A stretch of 64,000 nt of DNA from Arthrobacter sp. CJ23 (GCF_024741795.1 NZ_CP102950.1:4216001-4280000), one strand, 5' to 3'. Counted from the stretch's first letter, positions 15,367 through 24,413 are shown. Numbers and translations: made by a program. The notes: generated from the letters alone by a model not told the origin.

Positions 15367-16217
15367 ACACTGCACGCCGCTCCGGGGCCAGTGGCTCCGC
15401 CCGTGAATCGCGGCTGGGACGCTCTGTCGCCCTCACCGCGGCGGGCGTCTACTTCCTGGTGCCCATCCTCTGCTCCCTGCCCTTCACCGTCGGCCTCGGA
15501 GACCGCCGCCAGAAGCCGGGCCTGGACGCCTATGCTGGCATCTTCACCGCCGACGGCCTGGCCCAGAGCCTCGGGCTGACACTGCTTCTGGCGGGCGCCA
15601 CGATCGTCCTGGTCTTCTGCCTCCTGCTGCCCGCCCTCCTGGCCGTGCGCCTGGCAGCGCCGCGCGCGAAAGCCCTTGTCGCCGTCGTCTGCATGCTCCC
15701 GCTCGTGGTCCCGGCCGTGGCGCTGGGCGCCGGCATCACCACCGTGCTGCGCTGGGCCACCGACTGGCTCTACGACACCCCGGGCTTCCCGGTGCTCGCG
15801 GCCCTGCAGCAGCCCGGCTTCCCGGTCATCCTGGTGCTCGCCTACACCCTCATGGCGCTGCCCCTGGCTTACACCACCCTGGAATCGGGCCTGAACGCCA
15901 TCGAGGTGAAGGTCCTGGTGGAGGCTGCCCGCTCGTGCCGGGCCTCCTGGTTCCGGACCCTGTTCCTGGTCCTGCTGCCCAACCTCCGGGAAGCCCTGCT
16001 GAATACCGCGTTCCTGACCATCGCCCTGGTGCTCGGCGAATACGCGGTGTCCGCCCTGCTAGGCTTCCAGCCCTTCGCTGTGTGGACTGTCGCCATCAGT
16101 GGCTCCCACGCCCAGCTGTCCGTCGCCGTCTCCATGGTCGGCCTGATCGGTACCTGGCTCATCCTTCTCTCGGTCGCGAAGCTCGGCCGTTCCAAAGCCT
16201 CCAAGGAGACCTCATGA
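15354..16217 (+). CDS. ABC transporter permease (second)
   Basis: 287 residues, about six membrane helices. The EAA motif appears as IEVKVLVEAARSCRASWFRT (about 182-202). The ATG at 15354 overlaps the previous permease by 13 bases and gives a normal N-terminus (MALLNTARRSGASG) just before TM1. A longer in-frame reading from 15042 would be wholly inside the upstream gene and is rejected. The stop overlaps the ATPase ATG (ATGA). Partners the first permease to form the membrane channel. Confidence 0.9.
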   Translation: MALLNTARRSGASGSARESRLGRSVALTAAGVYFLVPILCSLPFTVGLGDRRQKPGLDAYAGIFTADGLAQSLGLTLLLAGATIVLVFCLLLPALLAVRLAAPRAKALVAVVCMLPLVVPAVALGAGITTVLRWATDWLYDTPGFPVLAALQQPGFPVILVLAYTLMALPLAYTTLESGLNAIEVKVLVEAARSCRASWFRTLFLVLLPNLREALLNTAFLTIALVLGEYAVSALLGFQPFAVWTVAISGSHAQLSVAVSMVGLIGTWLILLSVAKLGRSKASKETS

Positions 16218-17329
16218 CCGCCTCCGCCCTCGATCCGCGCCCAGCCTCCGCCGGAACCCCCGGCGCCACCCTGGAATTCCGCGGGCTGCGCCGTTCCTTC
16301 GGCACCACCACGGCCCTGGACGGGTTGGATCTGACACTGAATCCCGGGGAGCTGCTGGCCCTCCTGGGTCCCTCCGGCTGCGGGAAGACCACCGCGCTGC
16401 GCATGGTGGCTGGCTTCGAGACCCCGGATTCCGGGGAGGTCCTGGTGGACGGCGTGGACTTGACCGGCACGCCCACGCACCGCCGCGACGTCGGCATGGT
16501 GTTCCAGTCCTACAGCCTCTTCCCGCATCTCAACGCCACGGATAACGTCGCCTTCGGGATGCGCATGCAGGGCGCTCCGGCGGCCCAACGACGGGCCCGC
16601 GCCCAGGAACTTCTGGAGCTGGTGGGACTGCCCACCCAGGGCGGTCGCTACCCCCGCCAGCTCTCCGGGGGCCAGCAGCAGCGCGTGGCCCTCGCCCGGG
16701 CGCTGGCCCTGGAGCCGCGGGTGCTGCTCCTGGACGAGCCGCTCTCCGCCCTGGATGCCAAGGTCCGCCAGTCCCTCCGGGAGGAGATCCGCCGCCTCCA
16801 GCTAGAACTGGGTATCACCACCCTCTTCGTCACCCATGACCAGGAGGAGGCCCTGTCCATGGCGGACCGCGTGGCCGTCATGCGGGACGGGCGTTTGGAG
16901 CAGTGCGCCACCCCGGAGGAGCTGTACACCAACCCCGCCACCCCCTTCGTGGCCGGATTCGTGGGCACGATGAACCGGCTCCCGGGCCGGCTCATCGGCG
17001 ACGGCGCCCTGGTGGACGTCCTGGGTGTCAGCCGCCCCGTCCAGGGGAGCCTGCCCGGCCGGGACGGCACGGCCGGCGTCGACGTCCTGGTCCGTCCCGA
17101 GGCACTCACCGTCCGCGCGGACCCGGACGGCCCGGCACAACTGGTGGCGGCGTCCTTCCTGGGCGCGACGACGCGGCTCACTTTCCGCCTGGACGGCGGC
17201 CGCGAGGCGGTGGCGGACGTCCCGACCACTCACGCATCCACCCTCCCCACCGGGGCGCGCGTCCGGCTGGGCCTGCCGGACCGCCCCGTCCTGATCGACC
17301 AAGCCCGGAACGAGGAAATCACCGCATGA
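16214..17329 (+). CDS. ABC transporter ATPase with TOBE domain
   Basis: 371 residues. Walker A GPSGCGKTT at about 56, Q-loop VGMVFQSYSLFPHL, signature [15 protein letters not shown], Walker B VLLLDEPLSALD and switch His in VTHDQEEALSMADRV. A C-terminal TOBE region (about 250-371) marks the PotA/MalK/PhnT-type importer ATPases. Start ATG 16214 overlaps the preceding stop; the stop overlaps the HAD start. Energises uptake through the two permeases just upstream. Confidence 0.93.
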   Translation: MTASALDPRPASAGTPGATLEFRGLRRSFGTTTALDGLDLTLNPGELLALLGPSGCGKTTALRMVAGFETPDSGEVLVDGVDLTGTPTHRRDVGMVFQSYSLFPHLNATDNVAFGMRMQGAPAAQRRARAQELLELVGLPTQGGRYPRQLSGGQQQRVALARALALEPRVLLLDEPLSALDAKVRQSLREEIRRLQLELGITTLFVTHDQEEALSMADRVAVMRDGRLEQCATPEELYTNPATPFVAGFVGTMNRLPGRLIGDGALVDVLGVSRPVQGSLPGRDGTAGVDVLVRPEALTVRADPDGPAQLVAASFLGATTRLTFRLDGGREAVADVPTTHASTLPTGARVRLGLPDRPVLIDQARNEEITA

Positions 17330-17988
17330 TGCCCGCAGCCGTACTCTTCGACATGGACGGGACCCTCGTGGACACCGAGCGCCTCTGGTGGGACGCCGTG
17401 GCCGACGTGGCGTTCGGCCTGGGCCGGGAACTGGGCCCTGACGACGGACCCGACGTCCTGGGCCGCCCCTCCGGGCACACGGCCACCCACCTCCTGGCCA
17501 CCATGCCCTCCGCATGCGTCCTGAGCGCGGAGGAGCTCTCCGCCCGGCTCGATGAGGCCTTCACCGAGCTGGTGGCCCAGGAGGTGGTGCCCCGCCCCGG
17601 GGCCATGGATCTCCTTCGGCTCCTGGCCGCGGAGCGGATCCCCACCGCCATCGTCTCCGCCTCGCCGCGCCGCGTGGTGGAACTGGTCCGGGACCAACTG
17701 GGCCGTGAGCTGTTCACGCTCGTGGTTGCCGTCGAGGACACCCCCGCGTCCAAGCCGGCCCCCGACCCCTATCTGGAAGCGGCCCGGCGGTTGGGAGCCG
17801 AGCCCGCCCAGTGCGTGGTAGTGGAAGACTCCCCCGTCGGCCTCGCCGCGGCGGAAGCGGCGGGGTGCCCCGTCGTCGTCGTCCCCTCCACCGTCCCGAT
17901 CGAGGCGGCGCCCGGCCGCACGCTGCTCGGCTCGCTCGAGGACGTCACGCTAGCCGTCCTGACGGACGCCCGCGAGGCTGCACGATGA
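17326..17988 (+). CDS. HAD-superfamily phosphatase (beta-PGM/phosphonatase-like)
   Basis: 220 residues. All HAD motifs are present: motif I LFDMDGTLVDT (Asp9, Asp11), motif II Ser111/Ser113 in IVSASP, motif III Lys143 in ASKPAPDPYLEA and motif IV VVVEDSPVG (Glu167, Asp168). The helical cap between motifs I and II is of the C1 type used by beta-phosphoglucomutase, phosphoglycolate phosphatase and phosphonatase. The ATG at 17326 overlaps the ATPase stop (ATGATG; 17329 is an alternative start). Sitting in a transport operon with a phosphodiesterase-type enzyme, it probably removes phosphate from the imported compound or the product of the next enzyme. It lacks obvious phosphonoacetaldehyde-specific residues, so PhnX is not claimed. 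Confidence 0.88.
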   Translation: MMPAAVLFDMDGTLVDTERLWWDAVADVAFGLGRELGPDDGPDVLGRPSGHTATHLLATMPSACVLSAEELSARLDEAFTELVAQEVVPRPGAMDLLRLLAAERIPTAIVSASPRRVVELVRDQLGRELFTLVVAVEDTPASKPAPDPYLEAARRLGAEPAQCVVVEDSPVGLAAAEAAGCPVVVVPSTVPIEAAPGRTLLGSLEDVTLAVLTDAREAAR

Positions 17989-18815
17989 GCGCGTCCGCAC
18001 GGCCCCGCATCATCCTGCTGGGCATCGACGGGCTCCGCTGGGACCTGGCAGCGGAGTCGACCTCCGCCGCGATCCTGAGGTCCCTGGCCGCCGAGGGTGA
18101 CCACCGGGACATGACCATGGACGTCCCCACGCTGTCCGGCCCGGGCTGGTCCTCGCTGCTGACAGGGACCACCCACGCGCAGCACGGCATCCGGGACAAT
18201 ACCTTCGTGGGGCACCGTCTCTTCGGGCACCCGGACCTGCTGTCCCGGGCCTTTTACCAGGACACCTCCACCCGGACGTTCGCGGCGGCGGGCTGGCCGC
18301 CGCTGGTCTCCCCGGAAGGGTTGGGGCCCGTCATCCACCAGCGGATGGAGCAGCAGAAGGCCGGACTGCACACGGTGGTCTCCCGCGACGGCGAGACGCA
18401 CGGCTTCATCCGGATCGACGCTGAGATCGCGGACTTCACCCTCGCCGCGCTGAACTCGCACAAGGTGCCGGACGTGTCCTTCGTGTACTTCTGCGATGTG
18501 GACGACGCCGGGCACGTGTACGGGGCACTCAGCCCGCAGTACCAAGAGGCGCTGGCCCGGGTGGATGGGCACGTGGCCCGGATCCGGGCCGCGGTCCGGA
18601 GCCGCGCGGCCGCTCATGGTGAAAAATGGCTCTTGGTGGTAGTCGCGGATCACGGACACGTGGACGCCGGTGGACACGGCGGGGACTCCCCGGAGGAACG
18701 CGGATCGTTCATCCTCCGCTGGGCGAGCGGTGGGGACCTCAGCCCCTGGCCGGCGGTGGTGGCACCGCATGAACTGGCTGGGCTGCTGCTCGCCGAGAGG
18801 GCCGCACAGGGGTGA
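17985..18815 (+). CDS. Alkaline-phosphatase-superfamily phosphodiesterase/hydrolase
   Basis: 276 residues, Phosphodiest/NPP-like fold. Metal and nucleophile residues fit the superfamily: Asp15 in LLGIDGLRWD, a probable Ser51 nucleophile in TLSGPGWSSLLTG (Thr in most nucleotide pyrophosphatases), Asp173/His177 in DVDDAGHVYG, Asp222-His223 in VVADHGH and His231 in GGHGG. No signal peptide, so it acts in the cytoplasm, on imported material. It overlaps the HAD gene (ATGA) and closes the operon. Relatives cleave nucleotide diphosphates, phosphodiesters or phosphonoacetate. With the HAD enzyme it could form a two-step diester-then-monoester breakdown, but the substrate is not shown by the sequence. 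Confidence 0.88.
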   Translation: MSASARPRIILLGIDGLRWDLAAESTSAAILRSLAAEGDHRDMTMDVPTLSGPGWSSLLTGTTHAQHGIRDNTFVGHRLFGHPDLLSRAFYQDTSTRTFAAAGWPPLVSPEGLGPVIHQRMEQQKAGLHTVVSRDGETHGFIRIDAEIADFTLAALNSHKVPDVSFVYFCDVDDAGHVYGALSPQYQEALARVDGHVARIRAAVRSRAAAHGEKWLLVVVADHGHVDAGGHGGDSPEERGSFILRWASGGDLSPWPAVVAPHELAGLLLAERAAQG

Positions 18816-18831
18816 AGAGCTGGGAAGCCCG

Positions 18832-18972
18832 CTACAGCCTCTGCTCCCACACCGCGAACTGCAGGCTGAGCGTCCCGCGTGAAACGTCGACGACGGCGGC
18901 ACCCTCCTCGCTGCCGTCGTCCGGCACCGCTGACGCCTGATTTGCATCTGTGCCCAAGCGGCCCCAGCTCAT
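18832..18972 (-). CDS. 46-residue ORF coupled to LLM monooxygenase
   Basis: Starts with ATGA overlapping the stop of the monooxygenase gene at 18969, the same junction used throughout this operon, and ends 16 bp from the converging phosphodiesterase gene. The product is acidic (SAVPDDGSEEGAAVVDVS) with a hydrophobic-aromatic end (TLSLQFAVWEQRL) and no signal or membrane segment. No family recognised. A longer frame to 19128 lies inside the monooxygenase gene and is rejected. Translation is plausible from context only. Confidence 0.45.
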   Translation of the reverse strand: MSWGRLGTDANQASAVPDDGSEEGAAVVDVSRGTLSLQFAVWEQRL

Positions 18973-20324
18973 GAGGCCGGGACCAGCTCGTCCGAACGCA
19001 CCGGCGTCGCCAGCCCCAGGTGCTCGCGGAGCGTGGTGCCCCTGTATTCCGTGGGGTAGACGCCGCGTTCCTGCAGTTCGGGCACCAGGTGGTTCACGAT
19101 GTCGTCCAGGCCCGTAGGGATGAGCCACGGCGAGATGTTGAAGCCGTCAACGGCGCCCACCCGCGCGTACTCGGCGAGGTGCTCGGCCACGCCGCTGTAG
19201 GAGCCGGTGAACGTGGCATCCACCCGCGCGGTGCGCGAGGTGACGAACTGCCGGATGGACAGCCCCTTCTCCTTGGCCTCGGCCCGCCACTGGTCCGCGA
19301 GCTGCCGGGCCTTGGCGCCGTGGAAGCCGCTGCCGCGGGTCTCGGAGGTCTCCTCCACCACGGGGTCGATGTCCGGCAGCGGCCCGTCCGGATCGTATTC
19401 GGACAGTTCGCGGCCCCAGAACTGCTCCAGGTAGGCCACGGCCTGCTGGGGGCCGATCTGCAGGCTCCGCACCCAGGCCTTCTTCTCGAGGGCTTCCTGT
19501 TCGGTGGCGCCGAGGATGAACTCGCTGGCCGGCATGATCTGGACGTCGTTGGCGCCCCGCCCCGCTGCCAGGGAGCGCGCCACGATGTCGCGGCGGAACT
19601 CCACCGCAGCGTCGAACTTCGGGTGCGCCGAGAAGATGACGTCCGCCTGCCGGGCGGCGAAGTCGCGGCCGTCCGGGGAATCCCCGGCCTGGAACAGCAC
19701 CGGCCGGTACTGCGCGCTGCGCGGCAGCCGCGGCGTGACGTCCACGGTGTAGTGCTGGCCCCCGTGGACCACACGGCGGGCGGGCCCGGCCGGCGACTCC
19801 CAGGAATCCCAGATGCGCTTGGCGGTTTCCACGAAGGCTTCGGCGTGGACATAGCGGTCGGCGTGGTCCAGGTAGCCGCCGCGCCGGAAGTTGGCACCGG
19901 TCCACGCGTTGTCCGTGGTGACCACGTTCCAGGCTGCGCGCCCGCCGGACAGCAGGTCCAGGGAGGCCAGCCGGTGCGCCAGCTCCGCAGGATCGTTGTA
20001 GGTGGTGTTCTGCGTGGCCACGAGACCGATGTTGGTGGTCACGGCGGCCAGCGCCGCCAGCATGGTCTGCGCATCGGGCCGACCCACCACATCGAGGGCG
20101 TGCGGGCGGCCAAGGTGTTCACGGAGCCGGAGCCCCTCGCCCAGGAAGAACGCGGCAAACAGCCCGCGCTCGGCCGTCTGCGCGATCCGCCGGAACGATT
20201 CGAAGTCCGTCTGCGAGCCCGATTCCGGGGCCTTCCAGATGGTGCCGGAGTTGACGCCCTGGAAGAAGACGCCGAACTGCAGCTGCCCTGAGGGCTGGTA
20301 TTTAGCATGAATGTGCTGAGTCAT
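18969..20324 (-). CDS. NtaA/SnaA/DszA-family FMN monooxygenase
   Basis: 451 residues, the long LLM subfamily that oxidises N- or S-containing substrates with FMNH2 supplied by a reductase. Diagnostic stretches are LQFGVFFQGVNSGTIWKAPE near the start, LASLDLLSGGRAAWNVVTTD (about 140-160), ANFRRGGYLDHADRYVHAEA, PVLFQAGDSPDGRDFAARQADVIF split by the usual gap (about 230-252) and FNISPWLIPTGLDDIVNHLV (about 395). Downstream of, and 9 bp from, a second LLM gene in an operon with an amino-acid ABC transporter. B. subtilis YtnJ, in the ytm sulfur operon, is of this type, so attack on an S-linked amino-acid derivative is a reasonable guess. Confidence 0.9.
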   Translation of the reverse strand: MTQHIHAKYQPSGQLQFGVFFQGVNSGTIWKAPESGSQTDFESFRRIAQTAERGLFAAFFLGEGLRLREHLGRPHALDVVGRPDAQTMLAALAAVTTNIGLVATQNTTYNDPAELAHRLASLDLLSGGRAAWNVVTTDNAWTGANFRRGGYLDHADRYVHAEAFVETAKRIWDSWESPAGPARRVVHGGQHYTVDVTPRLPRSAQYRPVLFQAGDSPDGRDFAARQADVIFSAHPKFDAAVEFRRDIVARSLAAGRGANDVQIMPASEFILGATEQEALEKKAWVRSLQIGPQQAVAYLEQFWGRELSEYDPDGPLPDIDPVVEETSETRGSGFHGAKARQLADQWRAEAKEKGLSIRQFVTSRTARVDATFTGSYSGVAEHLAEYARVGAVDGFNISPWLIPTGLDDIVNHLVPELQERGVYPTEYRGTTLREHLGLATPVRSDELVPAS

Positions 20325-20333
20325 GGTCTCCCC

Positions 20334-21383
20334 TTAGTTTCCGGTCCCGACGGCGGCGGCCGTGCCGGGGCGGGCGTACCGGCTCTCCGGCCGCTCGAGT
20401 CCGAGCAGCTCGCGGAACGTGCCGTCCTGGACCACGGGGCGCAGCACGCCCCGCCGCCGGAGCTCGGGCAGCACGTGCCGCGCCAGGTCTTCCAGCTCGA
20501 TGGCGAGCGACTCCGGGTGCAGGCGCACGCCGTCGGCCTCCGCCAGGAGCTGTTCCAGATAGTCGGTGAGCGCCGCGGCCGAGCCGGCAAAACGGGCGCG
20601 GCCGGACGCCGTGCCCACACGCTCAGCGGCGGCCTGCCCGCGGGCGTCCAGGACGACGTCGAGCTCTGCCACAATCGCAAGCGAGGCACCCAGCCGGGCG
20701 CGCACCGCGCGGACCTCGGCCGCCAGCAGCTCCGGCGACGGGGCGGACACCAGCACGGCGTCCGCCGGGAGCTGCCCTCCCGCTACCAACGGGGCCGCGG
20801 CCAGCACGGGCAGCTGCCCCTGCAGCGGCCGCGGAATGATGGACGGGCCCTTCACGGAGTAGCCCGGACCGGCGAAGTCCGCCGAGGTCTCGAAGTCGGC
20901 GTAGTGCAGCTTGTCCACGTCCAGGTACCGCCCGGTGGCGACATCGCGGATCACGGCGTCGTCCTCCCAGGAGTCCCAGAGCCGGCGGCTGACCTCGATG
21001 GACGCCGCCGCCTCCTGCCCCAGCCCGGGGCCCGTCACAGGAGCGCGTCCGACGGCGGCAGCGGCCTCCGTCGAAGCCTCCGCGGTGGCGATCCAGCCCG
21101 CCCGGCCACCGGAGACGTAGTCCAGGCTGGCCAGCTGCGTGGAGACGTGGAAGGGCTCGGTGTATACGGTGTCCACCTCGGGCACCAGGGCGATGGAGCG
21201 GGTCACGGGGCCGGCGAAGGCCGCGCGCTGCAGGGCGTTGATCCGGCCCGGAATGGGCGCATCCGCGAACGTCGCCGCATGGAATCCCGCCGATTCAGCG
21301 GCCAGCACGGCGGCCGCGAGGCCGTCCGGAGCGGCGCCGTCCAGCTCAATCGCGAGGAAGCCGGCCTTGGGTGTGGTGCTCAT
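20334..21383 (-). CDS. LLM class flavin-dependent oxidoreductase (short)
   Basis: 349 residues, luciferase fold, related to but shorter than the gene downstream. SLDYVSGGRAGWIATAEAST (about 93-112) aligns with the SGGRAAWNVVTT motif of NtaA-type enzymes; SRRLWDSWEDDAVIRDVATG and LHYADFETSADFAGPGYSVK follow. The usual final domain is reduced. ATG 21383 gives M-S-T-T-P-K-A-G-F and overlaps the DUF1684 stop (ATGA); a longer reading to 21491 would be entirely in the neighbouring gene. Several family positions differ, so it may be a specialised partner monooxygenase of the same pathway. Confidence 0.87.
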   Translation of the reverse strand: MSTTPKAGFLAIELDGAAPDGLAAAVLAAESAGFHAATFADAPIPGRINALQRAAFAGPVTRSIALVPEVDTVYTEPFHVSTQLASLDYVSGGRAGWIATAEASTEAAAAVGRAPVTGPGLGQEAAASIEVSRRLWDSWEDDAVIRDVATGRYLDVDKLHYADFETSADFAGPGYSVKGPSIIPRPLQGQLPVLAAAPLVAGGQLPADAVLVSAPSPELLAAEVRAVRARLGASLAIVAELDVVLDARGQAAAERVGTASGRARFAGSAAALTDYLEQLLAEADGVRLHPESLAIELEDLARHVLPELRRRGVLRPVVQDGTFRELLGLERPESRYARPGTAAAVGTGN

Positions 21384-22213
21384 GACCGGGCCTGCCTCTC
21401 GTACGGGATCTGCTCGCCGGCTTCGATGGCCACGGCCAGCCGGTTTTCGGCCGGTGGCAAGGGGCAGGTGGCCAGATCGGTGTAGGCGCACGGCAGGTTG
21501 ACGGCCCGGTTGAAATCGAGCCGCACGGTGCCGTCCACGGCCGGGGCCACGGTGAGCGAGCGGTTGGCCGCGTAGGTGGTCTTGCCGGACGTGGCGTCCG
21601 TGAACAGCACGGACAGCGTGCCGGGAGCGTGGCCGTTGAACGCGGTCAGCGTGAGCTCCTGTCCGTCCAGCTGGAAGCGGATCTCGCCCGGAGCCTCGTA
21701 GACATGCTGGATGCCCTCGACGGCGGCACCCACCGTGGTGGGACGGGGCGCTTTGAACGGTACGAAGGTACCGCCCACGGCGAAGGCGGGATCGGGCGCG
21801 TACGACGGCGTGCCGCGGTAGTCGCGCAGCAACCCGTTCTGCGGATTCCGCGGCCGGACAACGTAGGCGCCGCCGCGCTTGGCCAGCTCCAGCACGGTGC
21901 TGCCGGAAACGAGGTTGACGCCACCGCGCTCCTCGATGGGCCCGAAATCAAGCGTGGCGCCGGCCGCAGTGTTCAGTTCCCGGCCGTCCTGCAGCAGGCT
22001 CTCGCCGGCCTCCAAAACGACACGGACGACGTCGTTCTCCACGCTCCAGGCGCCCGGGGCGCCGTCCAGCCGCGCGGCGTGGCCGTCGAGCCAGTGCAGG
22101 TGCGTGACGGCGAGGAAGCCGTGCGGATCGGCACGGTGCTGCTCGTGGACGGCGTGCCAGTCCTCCCAGGCGGCGGCGAAGGTGTCGGTTTCAGTGGGCA
22201 TAGATGCTGGCAT
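21380..22213 (-). CDS. DUF1684 domain protein
   Basis: 277 residues of predominantly beta structure. The DUF1684 C-terminal signature is clear: LDFNRAVNLPCAYTDLATCP followed by LPPAENRLAVAIEAGEQIP. The N-terminal AAWEDWHAVHEQHRADPHGF and FLAVTHLHWLD are also typical. Biochemical role not established for the family. It sits between two flavin monooxygenase genes, overlapping both (23 bases upstream, 4 downstream), so it is part of the same pathway; a hydrolase or binding role for the oxidised intermediate is only a guess. An alternative start at codon 5 (22201) would shorten the overlap. Confidence 0.88.
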   Translation of the reverse strand: MPASMPTETDTFAAAWEDWHAVHEQHRADPHGFLAVTHLHWLDGHAARLDGAPGAWSVENDVVRVVLEAGESLLQDGRELNTAAGATLDFGPIEERGGVNLVSGSTVLELAKRGGAYVVRPRNPQNGLLRDYRGTPSYAPDPAFAVGGTFVPFKAPRPTTVGAAVEGIQHVYEAPGEIRFQLDGQELTLTAFNGHAPGTLSVLFTDATSGKTTYAANRSLTVAPAVDGTVRLDFNRAVNLPCAYTDLATCPLPPAENRLAVAIEAGEQIPYERQARS

Positions 22214-23372
22214 GGTCGCTCCTGTTGAAGTCGTGGTCGGCGGTGATGGTGGCTGCGGCGTCGGCTTCGCTGGCGCCGGCGAAGGCGGGGCGTCCGCCGT
22301 AGGGATCCGCGGATTCCCAGAGGGTGGTGGGCGCGGCGGCCCGGATGGCCGGGATGACCTCCAGGGCGAAACGCTCCAGGATGTCCAGTTGCTGTTCGAA
22401 CGGCAGGGTGGTGGGCAGGGAGATTGACTGCAGATCGTGCCCGTACAGTTCGTGGTAGCTGAGGATCTTGTCGATCACCTGCTCCGGGCTGCCCACCAGG
22501 GACGGCCCCTCGGCCACGGCCTGGTGGATGTCCCGGAACGGCGAATTGTTGCCGGGGACGTTCCGGCCCGCGGTCAGCCCCTCATACACGGGACCGAACT
22601 GGCGTATGGCCTCCTGGGTGGTATCCGAGATGAACACCCCTCCCGCACCGCTGCCCGAGCCGAGGTACTGGTGCCGTGGATCGTGTCCGTGGCGTTCGTA
22701 TTCCTCGCGGTAGTGGTCGATCAGGACCTTGTAGTTTTCGCGGGGCTGGATGGCGTTGGCGGTGAACAGGGGATCGCCCCATGCGGCCGCCAAGGCCGCG
22801 GAGGTCAGCGTTGTAGCCGAGCCGTGCCAAATCCTGGGGGAGCCCGCAAAGGGCCGCGGTGTGGTGGTGGTGGGTTCGGTCAGGGCCGTCCGGAAGCGGC
22901 CGGACCAGGTCACGTTTTCCTCGCGCCAGAGCCGGCGGAGCAGCCCGTACTTCTCGGCCAGCAGCTCCCATTGATCCTCCAGAGAGAGGCCGAACAGCGG
23001 ATATTGCAGCACCTCGTTGCCCTTGCCGATCACCAGTTCCAGCCGCCCGCGGCTCAGCTGGTCGATCGTGGCGTAGTCCTCGGCCACCCGCACGGGGTCC
23101 AGCACGGCGAGCACCGTGACGCCGCTCTGGAGGCGGATGCGGCTGGTGACGGCGGCGATCGCGGCAAGGACCGCCGTCGGGGACGATGAGACGAACTCGC
23201 CGGCATGCCGCTCCCCCACGGAGAAGCTGTCGAAGCCGAGTTCCTCAGCGCGCTGCGCCGTCTGCACCACCTGGTTCAGGCGGTCCGCGGTGGAGACGAT
23301 CTCCCCAGTCTGAGTTTTCCCCAGCAGGGGGGTCTTCAGGTGCGGGATGATGTCCAGGACCTGGAACTTCAC
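22191..23372 (-). CDS. LLM monooxygenase, CE1758/MupA-like group
   Basis: 393 residues. Luciferase-like fold with [37 protein letters not shown] (about 48-67), IRLQSGVTVLAVLDPVRVAE, SRGRLELVIGKGNEVLQYPL and GSPEQVIDKILSYHELYG. The GTG start (GTGAAGTTC) overlaps the stop of the binding-protein gene (GTGA). The DUF1684 gene begins inside its last 23 bases. YtmO in the B. subtilis ytm operon is another single-chain LLM enzyme in an equivalent place. Substrate unknown; the link to an amino-acid transporter favours an amino-acid-derived sulfur or amine compound. Confidence 0.88.
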   Translation of the reverse strand: MKFQVLDIIPHLKTPLLGKTQTGEIVSTADRLNQVVQTAQRAEELGFDSFSVGERHAGEFVSSSPTAVLAAIAAVTSRIRLQSGVTVLAVLDPVRVAEDYATIDQLSRGRLELVIGKGNEVLQYPLFGLSLEDQWELLAEKYGLLRRLWREENVTWSGRFRTALTEPTTTTPRPFAGSPRIWHGSATTLTSAALAAAWGDPLFTANAIQPRENYKVLIDHYREEYERHGHDPRHQYLGSGSGAGGVFISDTTQEAIRQFGPVYEGLTAGRNVPGNNSPFRDIHQAVAEGPSLVGSPEQVIDKILSYHELYGHDLQSISLPTTLPFEQQLDILERFALEVIPAIRAAAPTTLWESADPYGGRPAFAGASEADAAATITADHDFNRSDHASIYAH

Positions 23373-24403
23373 TTGACAGCACCCACCACAAAGTTCGCCT
23401 CCGTGACCGTCTTGGACTCCGGCAGGGCTTCCTCGGACAGGCCCCAGCGGTCCAGGACCTTGGCGTAGGAGCCGTCCTTGATGGCCGAATTCAGGGCGTC
23501 GGTGATGGCCGGGGCCAGGCCGTTGCCCTTGAGGGTGGTGGCGGCCACGAGGGTTTCGCTCGGCCAGCCGGCGTTGACCTTGCCCACCACCTTCAGGTCG
23601 TCGCGGGTGTTCTCCCGGTAGGTGACCGAGGAGTAGGGCGCGATGTTCAGGTCGGTACGGCCGGAGGACAGCGCCAGGATGGTATCGGCGTCGGAGGAGT
23701 AGTACTGCAGCGTGGCGGGCGCCTTGCCGCGGGATTCAAGGTCCTTGTTCCAGGCCAGGAGGATCTTCTCCTGGTTGGTGCCCGAACCCACGGAGACCTT
23801 CAGCCCGGAGATGTCGTCCGCGCCGTTGACGGTGTAGCTGGACGTCTTCTTCGCCTCGAAGCCCATGTACGCGGCCCGGTAGCTGGAGAAGTCGAAGAGC
23901 TTCACGCGGGCGGCGTTGATGCCCACGTTGGAGAACACGGCCTCGAAGTCGCCGGACTGCGTCTTGAGCGGCCAGTTCTCCCAGGACGTCACCTGCAGGT
24001 CCAGCTCCAGGCCGAGCTTGTCCGCCACGAACTGGGCGATGTCCACCTCGACCCCGATGGGAGTCTTGTCGTCCGTGGCGTGGAAGGACAGCGGGATGGA
24101 GCCGGCCGTGGTGGCGACGGTCAGCTTGCCGTCCCTGCCGATGGCTGCGGGTACTTTGGCGGCCAGTGCGGCGTCCTTGTCGGCGCGGATGCGGTTCTGT
24201 TCCGGGGAGGTGTTGTAGACGACGCCGTTGCGCGCCGCCGTGGTCTCCGGCGCGGTTCCGGCGGCGGAGGCGCCGGGATCGGAGCAGCCGGCGAGCGCCG
24301 GGAGGACGACGGCGGGAAGGACGGCGAGTGCCAGGAGCCTGCCATTGATCTGGCGCAGCTTTGGTTCATTCGCGGCGGAGCCGCGCTTGCTGATGCGAAG
24401 CAT
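23369..24403 (-). CDS. Amino-acid ABC transporter binding lipoprotein
   Basis: 344 residues. A long basic N-tail leads to a lipoprotein signal ending in LPALAGC (Cys40), then the family-3 solute-binding domain: [20 protein letters not shown] (about 95), [38 protein letters not shown] and [20 protein letters not shown]. The start is ATG 24403, 10 bp after the ATPase stop. A longer reading to 24769 is inside the ATPase gene. Paralogue of the orphan binding protein at 9747-10730. By context and similarity to TcyJ/TcyK it could bind a cystine-like or S-substituted amino acid. Confidence 0.9.
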   Translation of the reverse strand: MLRISKRGSAANEPKLRQINGRLLALAVLPAVVLPALAGCSDPGASAAGTAPETTAARNGVVYNTSPEQNRIRADKDAALAAKVPAAIGRDGKLTVATTAGSIPLSFHATDDKTPIGVEVDIAQFVADKLGLELDLQVTSWENWPLKTQSGDFEAVFSNVGINAARVKLFDFSSYRAAYMGFEAKKTSSYTVNGADDISGLKVSVGSGTNQEKILLAWNKDLESRGKAPATLQYYSSDADTILALSSGRTDLNIAPYSSVTYRENTRDDLKVVGKVNAGWPSETLVAATTLKGNGLAPAITDALNSAIKDGSYAKVLDRWGLSEEALPESKTVTEANFVVGAVK

Positions 24404-24413
24404 GGAGGATTCC

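Noticed and set aside
17326..18815. Naming the two hydrolases PhnX and PhnA
   Set aside because: Superfamily matches only; phosphonoacetaldehyde- or phosphonoacetate-specific residues could not be confirmed and phnW is absent.
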